This document shows, piece by piece, positions 7,899 through 15,925 of a stretch of 64,000 nt of DNA (positions within the stretch are counted from its first letter, which is position 1; each line of letters starts with the position of its first letter). The translations under genes and the position numbers were made by a program. Origin of the DNA: a bacterium (lineage in GTDB: Bacteria > SAR324 > XYD2-FULL-50-16). The stretch is from contig JAHJTV010000101.1 of assembly GCA_018829445.1 (NCBI GenBank), positions 1 through 64,000 on the forward strand, read 5' to 3'. A model generated the notes under the pieces. That model did no database searches. It was not told the origin of the DNA and worked only from the letters and a program-made list of their open reading frames with translations.

Positions 7899-9428
7899 AT
7901 GATTCAGATCGGTGTGCGTTTACGGAAATCCTGCAGATTTCCCTGGGGATGGATTATCGTCATATTGTCAATTTTCGTTTTCTGGTATCCGGTCACGGAA
8001 GGGATTGCCCAGAATACTCAGGAAGTACCAGCCATCAGCGAAGCAACTCAGGACTGTCTTGGATGTCATGAGGATGAAACACCTGGAATCGTAGCCGATT
8101 GGCGCAGCAGCAGACATGCAATCATGTCGGTCAGTGAAGCATTAAAAAAGCCTATTGTTTCCAGACGGGTGTCAGCGATATCTGTTCCTGAATCTTTGTC
8201 ATCCATTACCGTAGGGTGTTATGAATGTCACGGATTGAATCCGGAACAGCACCAGGACAACTTTGATCATAACGATTACAAAATCAACACTGTGGTTACA
8301 CCTCCCGATTGCAGTACTTGCCACCCGACAGAGGTCAAACAGTTTGCCGGCAGTAAAAAGGCCAATGCTATTGCCAACCTGGAACAGAACCCCCTTTTCC
8401 ATCAGCTTACCGATACGGTCACCGGACAGAAGGATCTGGAGAATGAGATACTGACGTTTAAAGGTGCCGCACCCATGGCCAAGGAAAAATCCTGTTTTGC
8501 CTGCCACGGTACCCATGTTACAGTCAAAGGTTTAAAAACCGTGCAAACCGAATTTGATGAAGTGGAAGTGCCTGACTTAACAAGCTGGCCTAACCAGGGA
8601 GTAGGGCGACACAATCCGGACGGAAGTTTTGGTGCCTGTACTGCCTGTCATCCCCGTCACAGCTTCTCCATAGAAACGGCACGTAAACCATACACCTGCG
8701 CTCAATGCCACCTGGCACCGGATGTCCCAGCCTGGGAGGTGTTCAAGGAAAGCAAGCACGGCAATATTTTTATGAGCCAATCCGCCAAATGGAACTGGAC
8801 CAACGTTCCCTGGAGACCGGGAGAGGATTTTAAAACCCCTACCTGTTCCAGCTGCCACAATGCTCTTTTAGTGAACGGGGCAGGCAATCCAATCGTTGAG
8901 AGAACCCACGATTTCGGTTCGAGACTCTGGGTGCGGATTTTCGGTCTTCCCTATACTCATGCTCAACCCAAGGAGGGAGGAACATTCCGAATCAAAAATG
9001 CCGACGGACTTCCGCTTCCGATCACTTTTGACGGAAAACCGGCCTCATCTTTTCTTATTACTGAAGCTGAGCAGCAATCAAGACAGCAGCAAATGAAAAA
9101 GGTTTGCGGATCATGCCATGGCACAAGCTGGAACAACCAGTTCTTTTCACAGATGGACAGAACCAACCAGGAAGTCGATCACATTGTAAAAACGGCTACA
9201 CAATTGGTTCAAACAGCCTGGAAAAACAAACTGGCCGATCCTTCCAACCCTTTTGATGAGGAATTGGAACTGATGTGGGTTCGTCATTGGCTATTCTATG
9301 GATCTTCCGCCCGCTACGGCGCAGCCATGAGCGGCCCCGACTACGTTGGCTTTAAATACGGCTGGTGGGATCTTACCGAAACCCTGGTTAATCTTGAAAG
9401 CCTGATCAAAGAAAAGGAACAACGGTAG
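7899..9428 (+). CDS. Octaheme c-type cytochrome of the hydroxylamine oxidoreductase (HAO) family
   Basis: This 509-residue protein has an N-terminal signal/anchor (about 16-36) and exactly eight CxxCH heme sites at about residues 53, 107, 138, 199, 247, 267, 316 and 403. Spacing and flanks fit octaheme HAO-like cytochromes: a CxxCHxxHSF ... CxxCH ... SKHG block around hemes 5-6 and a conserved tail RYGAAMSGPDYVGF after heme 8. HAO-type enzymes oxidise hydroxylamine or hydrazine; relatives in epsilon- and delta-proteobacteria are thought to reduce nitrite or other N compounds. Whether a tyrosine-crosslinked P460-type heme is formed cannot be decided without alignment. No NapC/NrfH-type quinol dehydrogenase is next to it; the partner here is the DOMON protein. 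Confidence 0.8.
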   Translation: MIQIGVRLRKSCRFPWGWIIVILSIFVFWYPVTEGIAQNTQEVPAISEATQDCLGCHEDETPGIVADWRSSRHAIMSVSEALKKPIVSRRVSAISVPESLSSITVGCYECHGLNPEQHQDNFDHNDYKINTVVTPPDCSTCHPTEVKQFAGSKKANAIANLEQNPLFHQLTDTVTGQKDLENEILTFKGAAPMAKEKSCFACHGTHVTVKGLKTVQTEFDEVEVPDLTSWPNQGVGRHNPDGSFGACTACHPRHSFSIETARKPYTCAQCHLAPDVPAWEVFKESKHGNIFMSQSAKWNWTNVPWRPGEDFKTPTCSSCHNALLVNGAGNPIVERTHDFGSRLWVRIFGLPYTHAQPKEGGTFRIKNADGLPLPITFDGKPASSFLITEAEQQSRQQQMKKVCGSCHGTSWNNQFFSQMDRTNQEVDHIVKTATQLVQTAWKNKLADPSNPFDEELELMWVRHWLFYGSSARYGAAMSGPDYVGFKYGWWDLTETLVNLESLIKEKEQR

Positions 9429-9472
9429 GACGAGGTATTAGCAAATATCGCCAAGTGCAAGGATTACGATAG

Positions 9473-9492
9473 GGCGGGGTTACATCCCCGCC
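9473..9492. terminator. GC-rich hairpin between convergent genes
   Basis: GGCGGGG (9473-9479) and CCCCGCC (9486-9492) form a perfect 7-bp stem around the loop TTACAT. It lies between the convergent ends of the cytochrome gene (9428) and the DsrD-like gene (9512), so it may terminate both. There is no strong T-run. Near-copies with the same TTACAT centre occur at 59622-59639 and 59655-59670, so it is also a dispersed repeat. Confidence 0.45.
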
Positions 9493-9511
9493 AAAACCAA
9501 CTATCACCCCT

Positions 9512-9787
9512 TTATGTCCCCTTTACCGCACAATCAGTATTTCCGTCCTCGCAGCCCGGCAAACATACCATGGAGGTGCAAGAGCCGTTCAATACCGTGT
9601 AGATTAGCTTTTCATTTTGAATCAGTGTTTTTAGTGCTGATTTGCAGTCCTTCTTATTCACGCCTTCACTTTTGTACTTATCCATCAAAATCTTAAATAT
9701 ATCCTGAGGTTTATATCTTCCTGTTCCATCGGTATCAGCGACCAAATTGAACATGTCGTCAGCCAGCGTTTGAATCTCTATGCCCAT
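9512..9787 (-). CDS. Small DsrD-like winged-helix protein
   Basis: This 91-residue protein has a helix-rich N-terminus, then KDCKSALKTLIQNEKLIYTV and GSCTSMVCLPG. The latter aligns by eye with the end of DsrD (LTALVNDEVLEYW...GSTTMYGLKG), the small winged-helix protein that accompanies and allosterically activates dissimilatory sulfite reductase. DsrD is normally about 78 residues; this one adds a Cys-containing tail with four Cys in its last 23 residues. No dsrAB genes are nearby, so it is an orphan paralogue or a generic winged-helix protein. A strong GGGAGGA site lies just upstream of the ATG. Family assignment is tentative. Confidence 0.5.
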   Translation of the reverse strand: MGIEIQTLADDMFNLVADTDGTGRYKPQDIFKILMDKYKSEGVNKKDCKSALKTLIQNEKLIYTVLNGSCTSMVCLPGCEDGNTDCAVKGT

Positions 9788-10324
9788 TTTTATCCTCCCG
9801 AGTTTTTCTGGATTTCAGAATGTCTTCTTTACTTGAAAATTCAATCATTTGATACACCTCCAATTGATTGTTTTTAGCATATGCCCATTACAGAATAGGG
9901 TGACCAATTAAAAATCGCAAGCAATAAAACGGTTTTTATTAGAAATATGGAGAAATAATAATGATTCAACAACTCAAAAACTTCGGGTTGATATTTATGA
10001 TGGACAAAGCGTTGTCCACCCGACATTATTCTTGTACCAGGGCCGTAGAGTGGGCAACTAATGCAATCGCTCAATGTGTTACATTTCCGCCTATACCTGT
10101 TATAAGCCGACTGTGTACGGCCGCCGTACCCTAAAAACGTTTACATAAGGGAACACTCCGCAGATCTCACGGTGAAATTTGAATTGCATGTCGGGTTGCA
10201 AAAGCCGTCATTAAGATGAATAATAATCGGTATAACAAAAAAGAGGACAAAATAAATTTGAGTTCCAACTATCGAAATCAGGCACTCGAATATACCAATA
10301 ATTCCAAACTGGACACAGAATAAC
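9788..10324. other. Intergenic region with short palindromes
   Basis: No credible gene was found in this 537-base gap. It holds two small hairpins: GGACAA-agcg-TTGTCC at 10002-10017 (followed by ACCCGA, resembling widely dispersed intergenic repeats) and GTACGGC-c-GCCGTAC at 10115-10129. The frame open on the minus strand (9874-10074) lacks a ribosome site and resembles nothing known to me. Confidence 0.5.
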
Positions 10325-11728
10325 ATGTCAGACACAATATATGATATAGCAGTCATAGGTTCAGGTCCTTCCGGGGAGAAGGCGGCGTTGGAGGCTGCAT
10401 CCCTGGGAGCGGGTGTAGTCGTGATAGAGAAAGGAATTCGACCGGGCGGGGCATCGGTTATCACAGGCACCATTCCCAGTAAGTCATTACGTGAAACGGT
10501 GAAACATGTTGAGATGTTGTCCGGAAGTCAAATCACCGGTATTGATTTTAAATTGAATCGTTCACTGACCATTCCGGAGTTAATGCATCATAAGAACAAC
10601 GTTATCACCGACAGAGTGGGTGATATTCTGGAAACATACAAGGAGAACGGAATAACCTACGTTTTTGGAAAAGCCCGTTTCCAGTCACCTTATGAACTGA
10701 GTGTTGTCTGTACCGAAACTGAAAGACCGATAACCATAAAAGCCAAAAAGTTTATCGTAGCCGTTGGAACCAATCCTTATCATCCACCCGGGATTCAATT
10801 CGATGGGACCTATATATTGGATTCCGATACGATTCTGCAACTGAAGAAAATTCCGGAAACTCTTGTCGTAATTGGAGGGGGGGTTATCGGATGCGAGTAT
10901 ACCTCTATTTTTTGCCGTTTGGGAACCAAGGTATCTTTGGTTGATCCCAGCGGAACCTTGCTGAATTTTGTAGATCATGATATTTCCGATGCCTTGGCAT
11001 CTCAAATGAAAAAGGATGGCGTCAAATTATGTCTGGGATGCAATTATACAGATGTGAAAGTGGTTGATGAGGCGGTTAATGTCCAACTGGATAATGGAGA
11101 CATCATCGAGGCTTCAGCCATACTTTTCGCCAATGGTCGTCAGGGTATGGCGGATGAATTAAACCTGGAAGTATGCGGTTTGGAAATCAATAGACGCAAT
11201 CAGCTTGAGGTGAATGATAATTATCAGACAAAGGTTCCCCATATTTACGCGGTGGGTGATGTAATTGGTTTCCCCTCCCTTGTATCCGTGAGTAATGAAG
11301 AGGGAAGAATGGCTGCAAGGAGTGCGGTGCTGGGCGAAGCAACCAGAAGAGTTGGATCGGATATTCCCTACGGAATTTATACGATACCTGAGATTTCCAT
11401 GATCGGACCTACGGAGAAACAGCTTATCGAAAAGAAGATCCCTTATGGTGTTGGTACCTGTCAGTTTAAAGACCTTGCCAGGGGATTAATTATTGGTGAC
11501 AGAAAGGGCATGTTGAAACTGCTTTTCAACAGAGAAACCCACGAAATGCTTGCTGTTCACATGTTTGGTCAATCAGCGGCCGAACTGGTACACATTGCCC
11601 AGGCCGTGATCCACTACAAAGGAAAAATTGATTATTTCCTGGAAAATGTGTTTAATTTCCCCACCCTGTCTGCTGCCTTTAAAGTAGCTGCGAGACAAGG
11701 ACTGATGAAAAAAAACAATATGGACTAA
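10325..11728 (+). CDS. sthA: Soluble pyridine nucleotide transhydrogenase (SthA-like)
   Basis: This 467-residue flavoprotein of the disulfide-reductase superfamily has an N-terminal FAD-binding GSGPSGEKAA motif (about 12-21), a second dinucleotide motif GGGVIGCEYTSIF (about 183-195) and a late AVGDVIGFPSL FAD site. Where true disulfide reductases have a CxxxxC pair, it reads TGTIPSKSLRE, which is the hallmark of soluble NAD(P)+ transhydrogenase. It therefore probably balances NADPH and NADH in the cytoplasm. The length matches the family (about 465). The ribosome site is weak. It is a single-gene unit convergent with the TPP-enzyme remnant. Confidence 0.85.
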   Translation: MSDTIYDIAVIGSGPSGEKAALEAASLGAGVVVIEKGIRPGGASVITGTIPSKSLRETVKHVEMLSGSQITGIDFKLNRSLTIPELMHHKNNVITDRVGDILETYKENGITYVFGKARFQSPYELSVVCTETERPITIKAKKFIVAVGTNPYHPPGIQFDGTYILDSDTILQLKKIPETLVVIGGGVIGCEYTSIFCRLGTKVSLVDPSGTLLNFVDHDISDALASQMKKDGVKLCLGCNYTDVKVVDEAVNVQLDNGDIIEASAILFANGRQGMADELNLEVCGLEINRRNQLEVNDNYQTKVPHIYAVGDVIGFPSLVSVSNEEGRMAARSAVLGEATRRVGSDIPYGIYTIPEISMIGPTEKQLIEKKIPYGVGTCQFKDLARGLIIGDRKGMLKLLFNRETHEMLAVHMFGQSAAELVHIAQAVIHYKGKIDYFLENVFNFPTLSAAFKVAARQGLMKKNNMD

Positions 11729-11755
11729 ACCGTTCCCCTGATCAACGCCTTTCAA

Positions 11756-11887
11756 TCACAAAGCCTTGCTCAGTTTTTTGATTTCATTGTCTAACACAAT
11801 ACTATTTTCTGAATAATCCACCGGAAGCTCTATAAGATGCACGCCGGTGGCTTTCAGGCATCTTTCCATCAAGGGAACGAACTCTTT
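11756..11887 (-). pseudogene. C-terminal fragment of an acetolactate synthase-like TPP enzyme
   Basis: The minus strand reads about 42 codons, EFVPLMERCLKATGV then HLIELPVDYSENSIVL, ending at TGA (11756-11758). The GVHLIELPVDYSEN block is the terminal strand typical of catabolic acetolactate synthases and related TPP enzymes. Upstream the frame is closed by a TAG (11888-11890), and no other part of the roughly 550-residue gene follows. It is thus a relic. The N-terminal relic of the same superfamily at 140-307 has the same orientation. Whether both come from one gene is unproven. Confidence 0.6.
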
Positions 11888-11896
11888 CTATTCTCT

Positions 11897-11972
11897 CCTC
11901 AATCTGACAGACGCAGTTGGCGATATCCAAATTACCTCAATCTGACAGACGCTGTTGGCGATATCCAAATTA
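11897..11972. repeat. Tandem duplication of a 38-base unit
   Basis: Two adjacent copies (11897-11934 and 11935-11972) begin CCTCAATCTGACAGACGC and share GTTGGCGATATCCAAATTA. They differ at one position (CAGTTGG versus CTGTTGG). A third partial start, CCTCAACCTG, follows. The array lies in the 326-base gap between sthA and xthA, directly upstream of the TPP-enzyme relic. It looks like replication slippage rather than a functional array. Confidence 0.7.
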
Positions 11973-12054
11973 CCTCAACCTGCAGAAAATATACAAGATT
12001 AACCTGTGTTGAGAAAGAATCACCTCCGCATGGGGTATTATTGATAATGAATAC

Positions 12055-12846
12055 TTATTCCTGGAATTCTAATTCCAGACCTACGGGACAATGATCCGAT
12101 CCAAATACATCGTTGTCAATAAAGGCGTCTTGTAACCGATGCTGGTCGATGATATTCTGAGTAACAAAAAAGTAATCAATACGCCAACCCGCGTTTGATT
12201 TCCGTGCATTAAAACGATAGGACCACCATGAATACTTTTCCGTGTCAGGATAGAGATAGCGAAAAGTATCAACATAACCGTTTTCGACTATTCTATCCAA
12301 CCAGTCCCTTTCGATCCTGAGAAACCCGGATCTGTTTTCGTTCGCTTTTGGATGACGCAGGTCGATTTCATTATGGGCCGTGTTGTAATCACCAGTGATA
12401 ACCAAAGGGATTCCCTTCTCCTTGAAAGGAGACAGGTAGCTGAAAAAAGCGTCATAGAAATCAAGTTTATATTTCAATCGTTCATCGTCTTTTTGCCCAT
12501 TGGGAAAGTAGACGTTATAAAGCCGAAAATCCTTAAAAACAAGTTCCAGGATACGCCCCTCGTTGTCAAACTTTTCGATTCCTATTCCATAGTTCACTTC
12601 TAATGGTTCCAGACGGGAGTATACAGCGACTCCGCTATAACCCTTTTTGATCGTTGAATATGACCAGTGGGATTTATACTTATCAATATTGATCATGGCA
12701 TCATCCCGCTGGTGTTCCTGCAGTTTGGTTTCCTGAATGCAAACAATATCCGCATCCAGTTTTATCAGTAAATCGGGAAAATCTTTCTTCATCACTGCTC
12801 TAAGTCCGTTTACATTCCACGAAACAAGTTTTATCTTCCGGCTCAT
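12055..12846 (-). CDS. xthA: Exodeoxyribonuclease III (AP endonuclease)
   Basis: This 263-residue member of the exonuclease III family repairs abasic sites and 3'-blocked ends in DNA. It shows the full motif set: SWNVNGLRA (metal/DNA), IVCIQETKLQ with the catalytic Glu, NVYFPNG, ITGDYNTAH with the metal-binding Asp/Asn, SWWSYR..ARKSNAGWRIDYF and the terminal GSDHCPV catalytic Asp-His. The length matches the family. The frame is open to a TTG at 12864, but the ATG at 12846 starts the family's usual MSRKIKLVSWN and is preceded by an ACGAG site, so it is preferred. In E. coli, xthA also lies near the ynj genes. Confidence 0.93.
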   Translation of the reverse strand: MSRKIKLVSWNVNGLRAVMKKDFPDLLIKLDADIVCIQETKLQEHQRDDAMINIDKYKSHWSYSTIKKGYSGVAVYSRLEPLEVNYGIGIEKFDNEGRILELVFKDFRLYNVYFPNGQKDDERLKYKLDFYDAFFSYLSPFKEKGIPLVITGDYNTAHNEIDLRHPKANENRSGFLRIERDWLDRIVENGYVDTFRYLYPDTEKYSWWSYRFNARKSNAGWRIDYFFVTQNIIDQHRLQDAFIDNDVFGSDHCPVGLELEFQE

Positions 12847-12915
12847 ATGTCTACTCGTTATCAATCTGTAGTTTTCTTTTTAAATTTATTTCAGCCAAGT
12901 TTTGATTAGTAGAGT

Positions 12916-13545
12916 TCAATTCCCTTTTCCCTTTGTTTGTACAGCCAGGGTTTTATATCCGGTCACAATTCGAATGATGGTTGTCAGCCAGCACAAGGCA
13001 GCAAAAACATAAGCCATTGCCGGGAAAAATTCCGGAAAAAGACAAAAAAGGACAAGAAAAATGATCGTCTCTGTACCTTCGGTCAATCCGCCCAAGTAGT
13101 AAAGTGATTTTTGAGGATATTTAATGCTCTTGATATCAAGCTTGGCGGCCATGGCCGCAAATGCCAGAAAACTGGACCCGGTGCCGACAAAAGAGAAAAC
13201 TAAAGTAGCGGCGGCCAGGGCATTCCGCTCAGGATTACCCAGGGCAAACCCCCAGACGACGGCCGAATAGAATATAAAATCCAGGGTTATATCCAAGAAC
13301 CCCCCGGCATCCGTTGGCACTTTCATTCGGGCCAAAGCACCATCAAGACCGTCCAGGATACGATTGATCATGATAATAATTAAAGCCGGAATATACATAC
13401 CAAGCCATAAAGCCGGAATTACCAGTATACCAATCAAAAATCCGATAATCGAAACCTGATTTGCCGATACCCCGGATTTATCAATGTGTTTCGCTGCTTT
13501 CTCCAATACCGGTTTGGTCCACTCCAATGTCCATTTGTCTAACAT
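12916..13545 (-). CDS. ynjF: CDP-alcohol phosphatidyltransferase family protein (YnjF-like)
   Basis: This 209-residue membrane enzyme of the CDP-alcohol phosphatidyltransferase family carries the signature D-G-x2-A-R-x8-G-x3-D-x3-D as LDGLDGALARMKVPTDAGGF followed by LDITLD, and has about five to six hydrophobic segments. The family transfers phosphatidyl groups from CDP-diacylglycerol to an alcohol; the acceptor here is unknown. The frame is open further upstream, but the start MLDKWTLEW at 13545 lies one base after the stop of the ATPase gene (TAA-c-ATG), with AGAGGA just before it, which argues for translational coupling. In E. coli, ynjF likewise lies at the end of the ynjBCD group. Confidence 0.8.
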   Translation of the reverse strand: MLDKWTLEWTKPVLEKAAKHIDKSGVSANQVSIIGFLIGILVIPALWLGMYIPALIIIMINRILDGLDGALARMKVPTDAGGFLDITLDFIFYSAVVWGFALGNPERNALAAATLVFSFVGTGSSFLAFAAMAAKLDIKSIKYPQKSLYYLGGLTEGTETIIFLVLFCLFPEFFPAMAYVFAALCWLTTIIRIVTGYKTLAVQTKGKGN

Positions 13546-13546
13546 G

Positions 13547-14179
13547 TTACATCCTCTGATTTGCCAGATTAATAATCTCCCCCGGAGGACAATCCCGAGG
13601 ATCATGGGATACCAGCAAAGCCGGAATGTCCATCTCCCTGATGGATTCAAAAACAAACAACCGGATCTGCTCTCTCAACTCCTGATCCAATTGTGAGAAT
13701 GGTTCGTCCAGCAGCAAGGCTTCCGGCTCTGCCAGAAGACTCCTTAACAGACTTACCCGTGCTCTTTGCCCGCCGGAAAGAGTTGCAGGATCTCTCTTAT
13801 CAAACCCAACCAGATCAGCTCTTTCCAATGCCTCCTTGATTTTTTCCTTCCGTTTGTTCCTTGCCATTTTTTGAGGCAGGGCAAATGCCAGATTCTCAGC
13901 AATACTCATATGCGGAAAAAGCAGATCGTCCTGAAAGAGGATACCAATCCGCCGCTTTTCCATGGGCAGCGAAAGGATCGAAATTCCCTTCAATAGAACA
14001 TCCCCCTTGAGTGTAAACACTTCAGCCAGATTACCGCAAATTGCCGATAGCAGAGTGGATTTTCCGCAGCCGCTGGGCCCCATTACGCTGGCAATTTCTC
14101 CTGCTTTGATTTCCAAATTAAGTGGGGAAAACAAGGGAGTTCCACCATTAAAAATCTGAAGTGCTCCTAATTTTATCAT
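13547..14179 (-). CDS. ynjD: ABC transporter ATP-binding protein (YnjD-like)
   Basis: This 210-residue ABC ATPase has Walker A GPSGCGKST (about 34-42), the Q-loop region FQDDLLFP, the signature TLSGGQRARVSLLRSL, Walker B ALLLDEPFSQLD and the H-loop VSHDP. The sequence and neighbours match YnjD: an ATPase fed by a fused two-domain permease and a YnjB-type binding protein. It should power import across the inner membrane. The gene lies 15 bases after the permease stop and ends one base before the phosphatidyltransferase gene, so all four are one minus-strand operon. Confidence 0.9.
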   Translation of the reverse strand: MIKLGALQIFNGGTPLFSPLNLEIKAGEIASVMGPSGCGKSTLLSAICGNLAEVFTLKGDVLLKGISILSLPMEKRRIGILFQDDLLFPHMSIAENLAFALPQKMARNKRKEKIKEALERADLVGFDKRDPATLSGGQRARVSLLRSLLAEPEALLLDEPFSQLDQELREQIRLFVFESIREMDIPALLVSHDPRDCPPGEIINLANQRM

Positions 14180-14194
14180 TTTTGACCAATCGGT

Positions 14195-15922
14195 TTATAC
14201 CCGCAACCCCTTTTTATTACGGAAATAGAAACGGGGAATCAATAATGCACTTAAGAAAACCAGCAAGGGTGTTAATAACTGGCAAAGAGCGTAAACTGCA
14301 ACGATCCGTCTGTCAGACCCGCTTGCCAGACTTACGGCTTCTGTGGTGATGGTGTCATATCTCCCGGCCCCCACGAATAAAGTCGGTAGATATTGTGCCA
14401 CACTGACTGAAAATCCGATTGCTGCTGAAAACAAAACCGGTCGCAATAACATCGGTAGTTTTACTTTGAGAAAAGCCTTCCAGGGAGACTGACACAACGT
14501 AACAGCTACATCCGTTATGCGCTGGTCATAGCTGCGATAAACAGGGCCCAGGCTTAAAAAAACGTACGGCAGAACAAACAACAAGTGAGACCAGACCAGG
14601 CTCAGCCAGATTCCGTCAAGAAAGAGCGTTGCCAGCGTTACCTGAATCCCGAATAAAAAGGCAATCTGAGGAATCAACAACGGTAGGTAAATCAGGAGGA
14701 GAATCCTCCCTGTGCCGGTCTTAATCCCTCTTTTCCTTAATAGCACCTCGTTTTCCAGACAGCCGATAACCAGGATGATAGCCAGAAATGAAGCTGTTAT
14801 TCCCGTTGTGATCGTGTTCCGGATCGGTTCGTTTATTTGAGTAAGCCCTTTCTCCCAAAAGTGGAAACTCCAGGCTTGTGGCAAAAAATCCGGAAAGCGC
14901 CAACGCCAGGTAAAAGACCAGACCAATAAAACCAGAATAACCAGACAGGAAACGCCAACAATGGTCATTACAATAAGATTCGACAATTGCACTGACACGG
15001 ATAACCCGGGGCGCCGTTGTCCATTTACCAGCCAGATTCTTAGAATCTGCTGTACTCCTTTCTCCAACAGATACAATAGACCCATGCTGACTAATACCAG
15101 CAACAGGATCAATGTTGCACCGGCTGAACCGAGCAACCGGAATTCAAGATCAGGATCATAAAACCACCTGAACACCTGAACAGCCAGGGTCGGAGGTACA
15201 GTTGGTCCCAATATCTGGGCGATATCCACCACGGCAAGTGAGTATGCCAGTACTGCAAAAACCGCCAAACGAATCTTCGGATACAACTGAGGAAGGATTA
15301 TCTTGTACCACACCTGAGTTGTTTCGTAACCCAGGCTTCTACCCACGGCTAGAGATCGTGTGACATCCACTTGACCGAGGGCACCCAGAGAGATCAAGAC
15401 CAAAAATGGCACCTCTTTCATCACAAGAACCACCATCAGCCCTAATCCGTTTGCATCATTAATTATACTCCAGGTGGGCGGGATCTGAAACCCGGTTATG
15501 GTTGGTGAAAGAAGCCTTAAAATCCAACCGCTGGGTGCAGCCAGAAAAAGAAACCCAATGGCAAACGCGGCATGAGGGACTGCCAGTAATGGAGCCAGCA
15601 TCCGCTTTAACAGCCTCCAGAACCTGTTTTGAAAGCTAGCGGCAAAGAGAGTGAAAGTGATGGTCAGTGCCAGCAGGGTTGCTCCGATTCCGGAAATCAG
15701 GGTTGCTCTCAGGGAGCTGCCAAAGCCGGGGTAAGAAAACAATTGAACCCAAGATGCCAATGAAAAGTGTTTGAATCCGATGGACGGCAGATAACCAAAG
15801 GCCTGTAGCCAAGTACTGACCAATCCGATTACGATTGCAGATAAAAAGCAGGTAAGAGTAAAAGCAGGAAAAATACTTAATCTGCTGGATTTTTTACCAC
15901 GTATCACTGGATATGCCTCCAT
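14195..15922 (-). CDS. ynjC: ABC transporter permease with two fused MetI-like domains (YnjC-like)
   Basis: This 575-residue integral membrane protein has about 12 helices. It carries two permease halves, each with a binding-protein-dependent transport signature: around LGYETTQVWYKIILPQLYPKI in the first half, and around CQSPWKAFLKVKLPMLLRPV in the second. Fusion of both halves in one chain is typical of YnjC and of Fe3+/thiamine-type permeases. It starts three bases after the binding-protein stop (TAG-gag-ATG), so translation is probably coupled. The substrate is not known for this family. Confidence 0.88.
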   Translation of the reverse strand: MEAYPVIRGKKSSRLSIFPAFTLTCFLSAIVIGLVSTWLQAFGYLPSIGFKHFSLASWVQLFSYPGFGSSLRATLISGIGATLLALTITFTLFAASFQNRFWRLLKRMLAPLLAVPHAAFAIGFLFLAAPSGWILRLLSPTITGFQIPPTWSIINDANGLGLMVVLVMKEVPFLVLISLGALGQVDVTRSLAVGRSLGYETTQVWYKIILPQLYPKIRLAVFAVLAYSLAVVDIAQILGPTVPPTLAVQVFRWFYDPDLEFRLLGSAGATLILLLVLVSMGLLYLLEKGVQQILRIWLVNGQRRPGLSVSVQLSNLIVMTIVGVSCLVILVLLVWSFTWRWRFPDFLPQAWSFHFWEKGLTQINEPIRNTITTGITASFLAIILVIGCLENEVLLRKRGIKTGTGRILLLIYLPLLIPQIAFLFGIQVTLATLFLDGIWLSLVWSHLLFVLPYVFLSLGPVYRSYDQRITDVAVTLCQSPWKAFLKVKLPMLLRPVLFSAAIGFSVSVAQYLPTLFVGAGRYDTITTEAVSLASGSDRRIVAVYALCQLLTPLLVFLSALLIPRFYFRNKKGLRV

Positions 15923-15925
15923 CTC

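Noticed and set aside
9874-10074. Minus-strand frame of 66 codons after the DsrD-like gene
   Set aside because: No Shine-Dalgarno, no known motif, and it crosses intergenic palindromes.
15169-15498. Possible extra membrane gene inside the ynjC-like permease region
   Set aside because: No independent frame with a start signal; the permease reading frame explains the sequence.
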